Source: UBA9926 sp018645765
GTDB lineage: Bacteria > Pseudomonadota > Gammaproteobacteria > Pseudomonadales > Azotimanducaceae
Assembly (NCBI GenBank): GCA_949372755.1
Contig: CASIBO010000002.1
Span: 620,001 to 684,000, forward strand
Direction: 5' to 3'
Length of the DNA stretch: 64,000 nt
A program made the translations under genes and the position numbers. The notes under the pieces were generated by a model. That model was given only the letters and a program-made list of their open reading frames with translations. It was not told the origin of the DNA and did not search any database. Positions 17,268-25,814 of this stretch are shown one piece after another (the first letter of the stretch is position 1; every line of letters begins with the position of its first letter).

Positions 17268-18998
17268 GTGCGCTGGATGGTCAGCCTGATGGCTTGCTGT
17301 GGGGTTCTGGCTGGCTGTGCGAGTCAGACGGTCGATCCTGTGGCGCCGGGGTTCTCGCAGGTAACGGAGTCGACGGACGCGGTCGTGTCAACCCCGCTTG
17401 AGCCGGGAGTGCTGGCCTTTCCAGAAGGAACATTGCTCGCGCTGCTGACGGCTGAAGTGGCAGGCTATCGCGGTGATTATCAATATGCCTTAGATCAATA
17501 TCTCATAGAGGCGGAGAAGACCCTGGATCCTGGGGTTGCTGCCCGGGTTACACGGCTTGCGGCTTACATGAAGGCAGATGACAAGCTGTATCAGGCGGCG
17601 TCCCTTTGGGTGCAAGCCGATCCAGAGTCCCTAGAAGCGCATCAGTTTTTGGCGGATCAGTTGGTTAAGCGCGCCTTGTACGTCGACGCGTTTGAAACGA
17701 TGCAGGCGATTGATCGTCTTGGCGGTGAGGCCCAGTTCGACTACTTCGCATACCGGGTTGGGCGAATGACAACAGAAGATCAACAAGATTTGCTGTTGGG
17801 TCTGAACGATATGTTGGCGGTAAATCCGAGCGAGCCGCAGATCCTTTTTTCAAAAGCGGCGCTTCTCGAGGCGCTTGGTGACCGTCCAGCAGCGCTCGAG
17901 ACAGCCGATATTTTATTGGGCTTAAAGCCCGATGAGCTTAATTTTATTATCTTAAAAGCCAATCTGCTGTCGGATTTGAATCAAAAACAAGCAGCTCAAG
18001 AACTCTTGAGTGAGCAGTTAGTGATCAACCCTGATCAGCCTAGGTTGCGCCTGCTGCTTGCGCGGTTGTTGTTCGAGGCCCAGGCCTTTTCTGATGCTCG
18101 GGTGCAGTATCAAATCCTCCATGAGATTCGGCCAGAAGATGGTGAGATCCTGTTTGCACTGGCGATGCTGAGTATCGAGCAAGCGGATTTCGCGCAAGCC
18201 CGGCTGCACCTCGGCCGGCTTGTTCGAACCGATCAAAGAGTGAATCAGGCTCAATATTATCTTGGTCTGGTGGCTGAAAAGACGGGTGATGTCGCTTTGG
18301 CGCTGCGTGAGTTTGCCAAAGTCGATGCCGGTTACGAGTATTTGTCAGCCCAAGGGCGCATTGTGGAGTTGATCAGCGTTAACCGGTCTTTAGAGGATGC
18401 GAGATCCTATCTGGCTAAGAAAAAGCTGGCTCACAACGGGCTTCGATCACAGTTTGATCTGATCGAGGGACAATTATTATCTAGGGTCGAAGCCGAAGAG
18501 GCGCTGTTTGAGCACTTGGACGAGGCCATCGAGGCCCAGGCAGGGGATATTCCCTTGCTGTATTTTAGGGCGATGAGTGGGCAGAAGTATGATCGGCTCG
18601 ATATCCTGGAACGCGACTTAAAGCAGGTTCTGACGTTAGATCCAGGTAATGCTGATGCAATGAATGCGCTGGGTTACACCCTGGCGGATCAAACGGATCG
18701 ATACGACGAGGCCTATGCTTTGATCGAAAAGGCCCTACGGTTGAAACCAGAGGAGCCCGCTTTTATCGACAGCATGGGCTGGGTCCTGTATCGCCTGAAT
18801 CGATACGAAGAAGCGATCGACTACCTTGAGCAAGCGTTTGAACGGTTCCCGAATGACGAAGTTGCGGCGCATCTGGGCGAGGTTTTATGGCAGTCAGGAA
18901 AAACCCGGCGGGCAAAACGGGTTTGGAAAGAGGCGCTCTCTGAGACGCCTGACAGCACTTTCTTGCAATCCGTCGTAAAGCGTTTCCTTGGCTCTTAG
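17268..18998 (+). CDS. TPR-repeat outer-membrane lipoprotein
   Basis: A 576-residue secreted protein made mainly of tetratricopeptide helices. The N-terminus MRWMVSLMACCGVLAGC is a lipoprotein signal with lipobox VLAGC (Cys17). Several TPR-like helix pairs are visible, the clearest near the end (ALGYTLADQTDRYDEAYALI; WVLYRLNRYEEAIDYLEQAF). A TPR lipoprotein directly before lolB is conserved in Pseudomonas (PA4667 type); its function is not known. Start is GTG at 17268, with ATG at 17277 as an alternative. It overlaps lolB by 11 bases. Confidence 0.88.
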   Translation: MRWMVSLMACCGVLAGCASQTVDPVAPGFSQVTESTDAVVSTPLEPGVLAFPEGTLLALLTAEVAGYRGDYQYALDQYLIEAEKTLDPGVAARVTRLAAYMKADDKLYQAASLWVQADPESLEAHQFLADQLVKRALYVDAFETMQAIDRLGGEAQFDYFAYRVGRMTTEDQQDLLLGLNDMLAVNPSEPQILFSKAALLEALGDRPAALETADILLGLKPDELNFIILKANLLSDLNQKQAAQELLSEQLVINPDQPRLRLLLARLLFEAQAFSDARVQYQILHEIRPEDGEILFALAMLSIEQADFAQARLHLGRLVRTDQRVNQAQYYLGLVAEKTGDVALALREFAKVDAGYEYLSAQGRIVELISVNRSLEDARSYLAKKKLAHNGLRSQFDLIEGQLLSRVEAEEALFEHLDEAIEAQAGDIPLLYFRAMSGQKYDRLDILERDLKQVLTLDPGNADAMNALGYTLADQTDRYDEAYALIEKALRLKPEEPAFIDSMGWVLYRLNRYEEAIDYLEQAFERFPNDEVAAHLGEVLWQSGKTRRAKRVWKEALSETPDSTFLQSVVKRFLGS

Positions 18999-19524
18999 AA
19001 CGTTGCTTGACCTAAAAGTGCTCTTGCTTGCGTGTTTGCTGATACTCGCGGGATGCCAAACGCGCTCGCCCTCGATGAGCCCTGCTGGATACGAGCCTGC
19101 CCTGGTCAAAGGACGGCTCTCAGTGACTGGCCTGAACATCAACCCAAATTTTTCACTTGCACAGCTTGATGCGCAGACGCAGCAGCTCAAAATTAGCGGG
19201 GCGTTCGGCCTGGGCGCGATTGAAGTGCGTTTTGTTGGAGGGCAAGTGCAGCGAGGTTTGGTTGATCAAGTTGAAATGAGTCCTTCTGCGCTGCAGCTGG
19301 CGTTCAGCGATGCAACCGGTCTTGATATACCTCTATCGGTCGTCTCTGCCTGGATGCGGGGGGTGCCGCATGAAGGGTACCGCTGGCGGAGCCTTGAATC
19401 AGGGTTCGAGCAACTTGGCTGGCAGATCCTCATATCGCGCGCGCCGGTTTTGCAACACCCTCAGCGAATCGAGGCGGTCAAGGAAGAAATCAGAGTGGTT
19501 TTGGGGATTAGGCTATGGCAATAG
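18988..19524 (+). CDS. lolB: Outer-membrane lipoprotein receptor LolB
   Basis: LolB accepts lipoproteins from the carrier LolA and inserts them into the outer membrane. The 178-residue protein has lipobox LAGC (Cys23) and the family blocks VKGRLSVTG, QLKISGAFGLGAIEVRF and WMRGVPHEGY. It starts at a TTG inside the end of the TPR gene and itself overlaps ispE by ten bases. The family diverges fast, so the call rests on length, lipobox, these blocks and the lolB-ispE-prs context. Confidence 0.88.
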   Translation: MALRTLLDLKVLLLACLLILAGCQTRSPSMSPAGYEPALVKGRLSVTGLNINPNFSLAQLDAQTQQLKISGAFGLGAIEVRFVGGQVQRGLVDQVEMSPSALQLAFSDATGLDIPLSVVSAWMRGVPHEGYRWRSLESGFEQLGWQILISRAPVLQHPQRIEAVKEEIRVVLGIRLWQ

Positions 19525-20399
19525 CAATAGCCTCAGCGCTGTCGCTGCTGGCGCCTGCGAAACTCAATTTGTTTTTGCATGTGCTTGGACGAAGGCCTGA
19601 TGGTTATCATGACCTGCAGTCTGTTTTTCGGTGCATCAGTTTGTTTGATGAGATTCAAATAGAGAAGCGACCAACGGATCAACCACTTACTCTGAGCTGC
19701 AACGTGGATCTTGGGGACCTGCAAGACAATCTGGTGCTGCGTGCAGCGGCGTTGTTACAGGAGCGGTCGAGTACTCACTATGGCGCCCATGTCATCTTGA
19801 AAAAACAGATTCCGGTTGGTGCTGGGCTTGGCGGCGGCAGCAGTGATGCGGCCGCGGTTTTAGTGGGTCTAAATTATCTATGGTCTTTAAATTTCACAGC
19901 GGCAGAATTACAGCAGTTGGGTGCAGAATTGGGCGCCGATATTCCGTTTTTTATTCAGGGTGGCGATGCTTGGGTCACGGGTGTAGGAGAGCAAATTGAA
20001 CCGCTTCATCTAGCATCGTCCTGGTATGTTGTGGCCTACCCTAATGTGGTGATTCCGACAGCCGAGATTTTCTCGGATCCTGATTTGACACGCGACGCCG
20101 AGCCAAGCACAATAGCGCGCTTTCTGGGGTCTGGTCCCGCCGACGTGTGGCGAAACGACCTCGAATTGGTGGCGGTGCGGCGATATCCTGAAGTGGGTCA
20201 GTTAAAAAACTGGTTAAGCCGGCACGGCGCTGCTAAAATGTCAGGCTCAGGGAGCGCGGTGTTTTTAGAAGTCGCATCGGAAGGAAAAGCGCAGGCGATA
20301 GTCGCCGAGATGCCGACACCGTGGCAAGGATTTAAGGTGGCCGCCGGAGGGATCAAAAGTCTTCAGCGCCAGATTAGCGAGCTAGACAAGGAAAATTGA
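19515..20399 (+). CDS. ispE: 4-(cytidine 5'-diphospho)-2-C-methyl-D-erythritol kinase
   Basis: IspE phosphorylates CDP-methylerythritol in the MEP isoprenoid pathway. The 294-residue GHMP kinase shows PAKLNLFLHVLGRRPDGYH at the start, the ATP-binding loop PVGAGLGGGSSDAAA, and the C-terminal MSGSGSAVF motif. It overlaps the end of lolB, and tRNA-Gln follows 90 bases after its stop, the usual order in gammaproteobacteria. Confidence 0.97.
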   Translation: MAIAIASALSLLAPAKLNLFLHVLGRRPDGYHDLQSVFRCISLFDEIQIEKRPTDQPLTLSCNVDLGDLQDNLVLRAAALLQERSSTHYGAHVILKKQIPVGAGLGGGSSDAAAVLVGLNYLWSLNFTAAELQQLGAELGADIPFFIQGGDAWVTGVGEQIEPLHLASSWYVVAYPNVVIPTAEIFSDPDLTRDAEPSTIARFLGSGPADVWRNDLELVAVRRYPEVGQLKNWLSRHGAAKMSGSGSAVFLEVASEGKAQAIVAEMPTPWQGFKVAAGGIKSLQRQISELDKEN

Positions 20400-20489
20400 T
20401 CGAAGGCCTCGGCGTTCGGTCGAAGAATGAAAAAAGTTTAAAGTTGATCCCAATACGGCAGTTTGGGGTCATCGGCGAGTGTTTCGAAT

Positions 20490-20565
20490 TGGGGTGTCGC
20501 CAAGTTGGTAAGGCACAAGGTTTTGATCCTTGCATGCGGGGGTTCGAGTCCCTCCACCCCAGCCA
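20490..20565 (+). tRNA. tRNA-Gln (anticodon TTG)
   Basis: The cloverleaf folds cleanly. The acceptor strand TGGGGTG pairs with CACCCCA, followed by discriminator G and an encoded CCA. The anticodon arm CAAGG/CCTTG encloses loop TTTTGAT, giving anticodon TTG, which reads CAA/CAG glutamine. The T arm contains GGTTCGAGTCC. A tRNA-Gln between ispE and prs is conserved in this bacterial group. Confidence 0.97.
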
Positions 20566-20593
20566 CTTTCCAAGTCTAAGGCGAACGTAAACC

Positions 20594-21574
20594 GTGGCTG
20601 AATTAAAAATCTTTACTGGCAATGCGCACCCTGTTCTAGCGAGTCGGGTGGCAGACCGTTTGCGGATTGATTTAGGCGATGCCCAGGTTGGGCGCTTTAG
20701 CGATGGCGAAGTCAGCGTTGAAATTATCGAGAATGTACGGGGTAAGGATGTTTTTATCATCCAGCCAACGTGCACACCCTGTAACGATAATCTAATGGAA
20801 CTGATTGTCATGGTGGATTGCCTGCATCGGGCGTCCGCTGGCAGAATTACGGCTGTCATTCCCTACTTCGGCTATGCCCGTCAAGATCGCAGGGTTCGGT
20901 CGGCAAGAGTTCCGATTACCGCCAAGGTCGTCGCAGATATGCTCACCAGCGCAGGGATTGATCGAGTGCTGACCATGGATTTGCACGCTGATCAGATCCA
21001 AGGTTTTTTTAATGTGCCCGTTGATAACATTTACGCAACGCCCGTTTTGTTGGTTGATATCGAGCGCCGTGTGGACGCGGGTGCCTACGGTGATGTGATG
21101 ATTGTTTCGCCCGATGTGGGCGGTGTCGTGCGAGCCAGAGCGATTGCGAAGCAGTTGAATGACTCGGATCTAGCCATCATCGATAAGCGTCGGCCAGAAG
21201 CAAACAAGTCTGAAGTTATGCACATTATTGGGGATGTTAAAGGCCGCACATGCATTTTAGTGGATGATATTGTGGATACGGCCGGCACGCTGTGTGCAGC
21301 AGCATCTGCCTTGAAGTCTGAAGGGGCGGTGAAGGTTGTTGCGTATTGCACCCATGCTGTTTTGTCGGGTAAGGCGATCGACAATATCCGTGCCTCTGAG
21401 TTAGATGAACTGGTGGTAACTGATACGATTCCACTCAGCCAGGAAGCGCAGTCTTTGTCGAAGATTCGGCAGTTGAGCATTGCCGAAGAGTTGGCTGAGT
21501 CCATTCGCCGTATTAGCAACGAAGAATCTTTAAGCGCACTGTTTGCAAAACGCATTCAGTCGGCACTTTTTTAA
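20594..21574 (+). CDS. prs: Ribose-phosphate pyrophosphokinase
   Basis: Prs makes PRPP from ribose-5-phosphate and ATP, feeding purine, pyrimidine, NAD, histidine and tryptophan synthesis. The 326-residue protein has FSDGEVSVEIIENVRG, the YFGYARQDRR catalytic region, and the PRPP-binding loop VDDIVDTAGTLC. It starts with GTG 28 bases after tRNA-Gln and may share a transcript with it. It is about ten residues longer than E. coli Prs, from a short insertion near VDAGAYGDV. Confidence 0.97.
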   Translation: MAELKIFTGNAHPVLASRVADRLRIDLGDAQVGRFSDGEVSVEIIENVRGKDVFIIQPTCTPCNDNLMELIVMVDCLHRASAGRITAVIPYFGYARQDRRVRSARVPITAKVVADMLTSAGIDRVLTMDLHADQIQGFFNVPVDNIYATPVLLVDIERRVDAGAYGDVMIVSPDVGGVVRARAIAKQLNDSDLAIIDKRRPEANKSEVMHIIGDVKGRTCILVDDIVDTAGTLCAAASALKSEGAVKVVAYCTHAVLSGKAIDNIRASELDELVVTDTIPLSQEAQSLSKIRQLSIAEELAESIRRISNEESLSALFAKRIQSALF

Positions 21575-21648
21575 ACACCCTGTATTAGCAGGGATGACCC
21601 CCGGACTGCGTGGTCGCAGCGCACTCTGGATAGACCAAGGAGAGTAAC

Positions 21649-22296
21649 ATGGCAGCTGAATTCGAGCTAAACGCCGAAACAAGAGCTGATTTAGGGAAAG
21701 GTGCGAGCCGCCGCCTACGTCTGCACGCTGATCTGGTTCCCGCTATTATTTATGGCGCGGGTAAGGATCCTCAATCTTTATCGATCCCTCATAAGGATTT
21801 GATGAAGGCAACGGAAAACGAAGCATTCTTCTCTCACATTCTGACGATCAACGTCGGTGGTGAAAAGCAAAGTGCCATCATCAAAGATCTGCAACGACAT
21901 CCCTCGAAGGTTCGGATTATGCATGCTGATTTTCAGCGAATTCTTCTGGATCAGGCGATTACGGTTGAAGTGCCGTTCCACTTTTTGAATGAAGAATCTT
22001 GTGTGGGGGTTAAAACCGGTGGCGGTCAAATTTCACATAATATGACCCAGATCACCATCAGCTGTTTACCGGGGAACTTGCCTGAGTATATTGAGGTTGA
22101 CCTGGAGGCAGTGGAGATTGGCGAAGCCCTGCATATGTCGGATATTCAACTGCCAGAAGGGGTTGTGATTCCCGCCCTTGCGCAAGGCGCTGATTATGAT
22201 CAAGTGGTCGTTTCAGTCAATATTAACAAGCGCGCCGAAGCAGAGAAAGCAGCCGATGCTGCTGAATCTGATGATGCGCCTGCTGCCGAAGAATAA
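21649..22296 (+). CDS. rplY: 50S ribosomal protein L25/Ctc (long form)
   Basis: L25 binds 5S rRNA. The 215-residue protein is the long Ctc/TL5 form, with an N-terminal L25 domain (about 1-95, containing GKGASRRLRLHADLVPAIIYG) and a C-terminal TL5 domain (about 100-190). It ends in a negatively charged, alanine-rich tail. A good ribosome site (AAGGAGAG) precedes the ATG. Position between prs and pth is conserved. Confidence 0.96.
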   Translation: MAAEFELNAETRADLGKGASRRLRLHADLVPAIIYGAGKDPQSLSIPHKDLMKATENEAFFSHILTINVGGEKQSAIIKDLQRHPSKVRIMHADFQRILLDQAITVEVPFHFLNEESCVGVKTGGGQISHNMTQITISCLPGNLPEYIEVDLEAVEIGEALHMSDIQLPEGVVIPALAQGADYDQVVVSVNINKRAEAEKAADAAESDDAPAAEE

Positions 22297-22319
22297 ATTC
22301 GAGTCCAGAGGTCCGGTCT

Positions 22320-22917
22320 ATGTCGGTCCAGCTCATTATTGGCCTGGGAAATCCAGGCGAGCAGTACACCAACACCCGCCATAATGCGGGTGTTTGGTTT
22401 CTGGATGCGGTTGCGCGTGAATTCGGCGGGGTTTTGAAGGCCGAGAAGAAGTTTCTGGGTGCGGTTGCAACCGTCTCCGTGGCGGGCACATCGGTAAAGC
22501 TGTTGGCGCCGAGCACCTATATGAATGACAGCGGCAGATCGGCCGCGGCTTTGATCAAACTTTTACCAGATTGACCCCGAAAAAGTTTTGGTCGCCCACG
22601 ATGAGCTCGATCTTGAGCCGGGTATAGCGCGTATTAAAACCGGTGGCGGGCTTGCGGGTCACAATGGACTAAAAGATATTTCTCGGTCGCTGTCTGGGTT
22701 CCAAGGCTACCATCGACTGCGCGTCGGTATAGGTCGGCCGTCGTCTTCGGGCGGCGTCGCGAACTACGTTTTGAAGCCGCCGGGTAAAACTGAGCGTGCT
22801 GACATCGATGAGGCGCTTCATCGCAGTCTAGCGGTGTTGCCGGATATGGTCTCAGGTGCCTGGGAGGCGGCCATGTTGGCGCTGCATACGCGGGACGACA
22901 AGAGGGAATCAATTTGA
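22320..22917 (+). pseudogene. pth: Peptidyl-tRNA hydrolase, split by a +1 frameshift
   Basis: Pth recycles peptidyl-tRNAs and is essential in bacteria. Here the reading frame is broken. The first part (22320-22574) encodes the N-terminus, with IIGLGNPGEQYTNTRHNAG and the catalytic His in TRHN, then hits TGA. The second part continues in the next frame from about 22560 to 22917 with VLVAHDELDLEPG and GGGLAGHNGLKDI. Dropping one base near the TTTT run at 22561-22564 restores a continuous protein of about 199 residues, close to E. coli Pth (194), reading K-L-Y-Q-I-D-P-E-K across the joint. A base-calling error in the sequence is the simplest explanation; a true lesion or frameshifting is possible. 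Confidence 0.9.
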
Positions 22918-22935
22918 GCGTGTTGGGAGTCAGGT

Positions 22936-24027
22936 ATGGGGTTTAATTGCGGTATTGTTGGTTTGCCGAATGTGGGTAAATCCACCTTATTCAATGCGCT
23001 GACCAAAGCGGGTATTGCGGCAGAAAATTTTCCGTTTTGCACCATTGAGCCGAATTCTGGTGTGGTGGCGATGCCAGATCCGCGCCTGGACGCGATTGCT
23101 GAATTGGTGAAACCCCAAAAGGTCATTCCGACGTCTATGGAATTTGTCGATATTGCGGGCTTGGTGGAAGGCGCATCGAAAGGCGAGGGCCTCGGCAACC
23201 AGTTTTTAGCCAATATTCGCGAGACCGATGCCATAGCGCATGTGGTTCGCTGTTTTGAAGATGAAAATGTTACCCACGTATCATCGTCGATTGATCCGGC
23301 CAGGGACATCGAAATCATTAATACCGAATTGCAGTTGGCCGATCTGGATACCATCGAGAAGGCGATTGCACGGGTCCAACGCATTGCCAAAAGCGGTAAC
23401 AAAGAAGCCCTGGTTGAAATGAAGGTTTATCAAGACCTCATGGCGCACGTGGATGCGGGGCAGCCTGCTAGGACGTTCACGCTTGATGATGATCAAGCTG
23501 TTTTGATACGGCACTTGCATCTTTTGACGATGAAAAAAGTGTTATATGTGGCGAACGTCGATGAACAGGGGTTTACAGACAACCCTTTATTGACCGCGGT
23601 CGAGGCGATCGCCAGCAGCGAGGGCGCCGAGGTCGTTGTGATCTGTAATAAGCTAGAAGCGGAGATTGCAGAGCTTGAGGACGACGAGAAAATGGAGTTT
23701 CTGGCAGATTTGGGCATGACCGAGCCGGGTCTGGATCGGGTGATCCGAGCGGGCTATCGCTTGCTCGGCCTGCAGACTTTCTTTACCGCGGGTCCAAAGG
23801 AAGTTCGGGCCTGGACCGTTCGTCAAAAAGCAACCGCACCAAAGGCGGCTGCAGTCATCCACACCGACTTTGAAAAAGGCTTCATCCGGGCTGAAGTCAC
23901 AGCATTTGATGACTTTATTGCCGGTCGAGGTGAGGCTGGCGCAAAAGAAGCCGGTAAGTGGCGGCTCGAAGGCAAAGAATACTTAGTCCAAGACGGTGAT
24001 GTGATGCATTTTCGGTTTAACGTTTAA
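22936..24027 (+). CDS. ychF: Ribosome-binding ATPase YchF
   Basis: YchF is an Obg-family P-loop protein that prefers ATP and binds ribosomes; it is linked to oxidative stress responses. The 363-residue protein starts MGFNCGIVGLPNVGKSTLFN (Walker A) and has the switch region VDIAGLVEGASKGEGLGNQF and a C-terminal TGS domain ending EYLVQDGDVMHFRFNV. It follows pth by 18 bases, the standard order. Confidence 0.97.
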   Translation: MGFNCGIVGLPNVGKSTLFNALTKAGIAAENFPFCTIEPNSGVVAMPDPRLDAIAELVKPQKVIPTSMEFVDIAGLVEGASKGEGLGNQFLANIRETDAIAHVVRCFEDENVTHVSSSIDPARDIEIINTELQLADLDTIEKAIARVQRIAKSGNKEALVEMKVYQDLMAHVDAGQPARTFTLDDDQAVLIRHLHLLTMKKVLYVANVDEQGFTDNPLLTAVEAIASSEGAEVVVICNKLEAEIAELEDDEKMEFLADLGMTEPGLDRVIRAGYRLLGLQTFFTAGPKEVRAWTVRQKATAPKAAAVIHTDFEKGFIRAEVTAFDDFIAGRGEAGAKEAGKWRLEGKEYLVQDGDVMHFRFNV

Positions 24028-24356
24028 TGCCTATCGTGACGGCTTGGCTTTCCATTGGACTCTTGCGGCAGGGCCTGCAGGTTGCCGCGCTGGCTTCAGG
24101 GTTAATTTTACCTTTTGCCGGTGCGCCGGATTACACCGCAACCTGGGACCTATTCTTTAATGGTGTTTTGCCCGCAATGGTCCCGATTTTTCTGATTTTG
24201 ATCGGATTCGATGTGATGATGTGTAAGGTGCTCTCGGATGATGCCGACCCCAAAGAGGTGGCGCGGTTGTCGACGATCCTTCGATGTCACTACTGGGTCG
24301 CGGCACCCGTGCTAATAGCCTTCGGTACATTCATCGCACCAGCCCTCATTCCTTGA
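24027..24356 (+). CDS. Small membrane protein of unknown function
   Basis: A 109-residue protein I do not recognise. It has about three hydrophobic segments (residues 5-28, 43-65 and 90-107), so it is probably an inner-membrane protein. Its ATG shares one base with the ychF stop (TAATG), suggesting coupled translation. The -35 box of the next tRNA promoter overlaps its stop codon. Confidence 0.7.
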   Translation: MPIVTAWLSIGLLRQGLQVAALASGLILPFAGAPDYTATWDLFFNGVLPAMVPIFLILIGFDVMMCKVLSDDADPKEVARLSTILRCHYWVAAPVLIAFGTFIAPALIP

Positions 24357-24381
24357 CAAAAAAATGACAAGAACGGACAAT
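24353..24381 (+). promoter_or_regulatory. Sigma-70 promoter of tRNA-Met with stringent-type discriminator
   Basis: A perfect -35 TTGACA (24353-24358) is separated by exactly 17 bases from GACAAT (24376-24381, four of six matches to TATAAT). The bases after it, GCCGTCCGC, are GC-rich, as in tRNA and rRNA promoters repressed by ppGpp/DksA. The mature tRNA begins 19 bases after the -10 box. Confidence 0.75.
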
Positions 24382-24400
24382 GCCGTCCGCAATAAACTAT

Positions 24401-24477
24401 GGCTACGTAGCTCAGCTGGTTAGAGCACAGCATTCATAATGCTGGGGTCGGTGGTTCAAGTCCACCCGTAGCTACCA
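24401..24477 (+). tRNA. tRNA-Met, elongator type (anticodon CAT)
   Basis: A 77-base cloverleaf with encoded CCA. The acceptor strand GGCTACG pairs with CGTAGCT (first pair G-U), the anticodon stem CAGCA/TGCTG holds loop TTCATAA, giving CAT, and the T arm has GGTTCAAGTCC. The sequence GGCTACGTAGCTCAG matches the E. coli metT/metU type, so this is elongator Met rather than the lysidine-modified Ile tRNA or the initiator. Confidence 0.95.
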
Positions 24478-24575
24478 ATATATCAGATAAATCAATTGTT
24501 TGATCGAATTTTTCGAGCTCAGGTATCGTACGTTGGGCTTTGAGGTCCTGAGCATAAAGTGATTGGGTCGGTCCT

Positions 24576-25748
24576 CTATAGCTCAGTTTTAGTTCCTCCG
24601 TCAGTAGCGTTACCTTCAAGTTTGTCCAACCGTGCTAAATACAGTGCCAAATTTTTATGCAGATGCCCGATCGCTGATTCAAACCGTCCGAATCGATAGT
24701 GGGTATTTGCGCCAGAACCAATTGCTGCCTGAATATCGCTAACGACTTTTGCATCTTCTTGATCGCCGGTATCCGATAGAAACGCAACATCCTTCTTGGC
24801 CCGAGCTAAGGCTTCATCTGAGGGTTCACCGCCATCAACCGTCGGGAGCGTTAGCCGATAATTAAAATATCGAGTGCGGGTAGGCGACTCTGGTTCGGCA
24901 AAGCTCACACCATAGTGTTGCGCAAGACGGGTAACCGAGGTAAATGGGAATATACGGTTAACCAATGTAACCATGCGATCAAGTGACAAATTCTCTCGCG
25001 TTACGTAACGTAATTTTTCAATGCGTCTAAAGGGATAGCAAACACGAGAATTTGGCCCCTGCATTTCAACAACGTTTAGATTGTCATAGCCATAGGGAAA
25101 AAAAGACTCTGGATGCGTGGGCTTGATGTGATAACCCTCGAGCGTCCCCTCCGCCGTTAACTTCCAATTGATTTCTTCGACCTTTTCGTTCGACTCAAAA
25201 ATGATCTGATCATCGGTCAAAAGTTTTGGTAGGGATTCCAACGCGCCGGGACCCACGGGTTCATCCTGCGTGATAAAGACCAAACCACCTTGGATATCAA
25301 CCGAATGCACCGGCACCAAACCGTTATTGTCTTTATTAAGGTCAGGGAAACCATGCTCATGTGGCACATACTCTAGTCGGCCATCGAGTCGATACGCCCA
25401 ACCGTGGTAATTGCAACGAAAGATTTTTGTGCAGCCGCTGCCATCCGCCAATTGCATGCCACGATGACGGCACGCATTACGGAAGGCGCGGATGGTGCCT
25501 TGTAAGTCCCGAACCACTACAATGGGTACCCCGGCGGAATTACGCGCGACGTAGGAACCTGGCTCGGGCAATGCTGCAACAGGGCAGAATGGAATCGGTA
25601 ATCGTCGCATGAGCCGTCGCTCGGCATCGAAGCGTGCTTGAGAAGCATAATGCTCAACAGGCTCGTACCACTCTTCATCACCGAGGTCGGTTGTGTCGTT
25701 GTCAATATGATCAAGTATGTGATCAAGTAGTTCGGCGTCGCTTCGCAT
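24576..25748 (-). CDS. Rieske aromatic-ring-hydroxylating oxygenase, large subunit
   Basis: A 390-residue oxygenase alpha subunit. The Rieske [2Fe-2S] site is complete: Cys93-x-His95 in CRHRG and Cys112-x2-His115 in CNYHGW. The catalytic domain has the EGTLEGYHIKPTHPE segment that holds the two iron-binding histidines. Such enzymes use electrons from a reductase to hydroxylate aromatic or other hydrophobic rings. No small subunit, ferredoxin or reductase gene lies nearby, so it must borrow its electron chain. It ends about 100 bases from tRNA-Met and faces it. The substrate is unknown. Confidence 0.92.
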   Translation of the reverse strand: MRSDAELLDHILDHIDNDTTDLGDEEWYEPVEHYASQARFDAERRLMRRLPIPFCPVAALPEPGSYVARNSAGVPIVVVRDLQGTIRAFRNACRHRGMQLADGSGCTKIFRCNYHGWAYRLDGRLEYVPHEHGFPDLNKDNNGLVPVHSVDIQGGLVFITQDEPVGPGALESLPKLLTDDQIIFESNEKVEEINWKLTAEGTLEGYHIKPTHPESFFPYGYDNLNVVEMQGPNSRVCYPFRRIEKLRYVTRENLSLDRMVTLVNRIFPFTSVTRLAQHYGVSFAEPESPTRTRYFNYRLTLPTVDGGEPSDEALARAKKDVAFLSDTGDQEDAKVVSDIQAAIGSGANTHYRFGRFESAIGHLHKNLALYLARLDKLEGNATDGGTKTEL

Positions 25749-25798
25749 GTCAGGTAACCCAGTATTTGTTATTAGTAAGTAATCCTAGGTCAAGCATA

Positions 25799-25814
25799 CT
25801 CTATTGCTATAGAG
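25799..25814. repeat. 16-base palindrome upstream of the Rieske gene
   Basis: CTCTAT-TGCT-ATAGAG is a perfect inverted repeat (six-base arms) about 50 bases before the minus-strand Rieske start. A TTGACC box on the minus strand lies between it and the gene. It may be an operator or chance; no regulator gene is adjacent. Confidence 0.35.

Noticed and set aside
21580..21600. CCCTG...CAGGG hairpin after prs as a terminator
   Set aside because: The stem is only five bases and no T run follows.
24434..24619. 61-codon minus frame across the tRNA-Met, ending VATGGLEPPTPAL
   Set aside because: It is the antisense reading of the tRNA gene, a well-known false ORF pattern.
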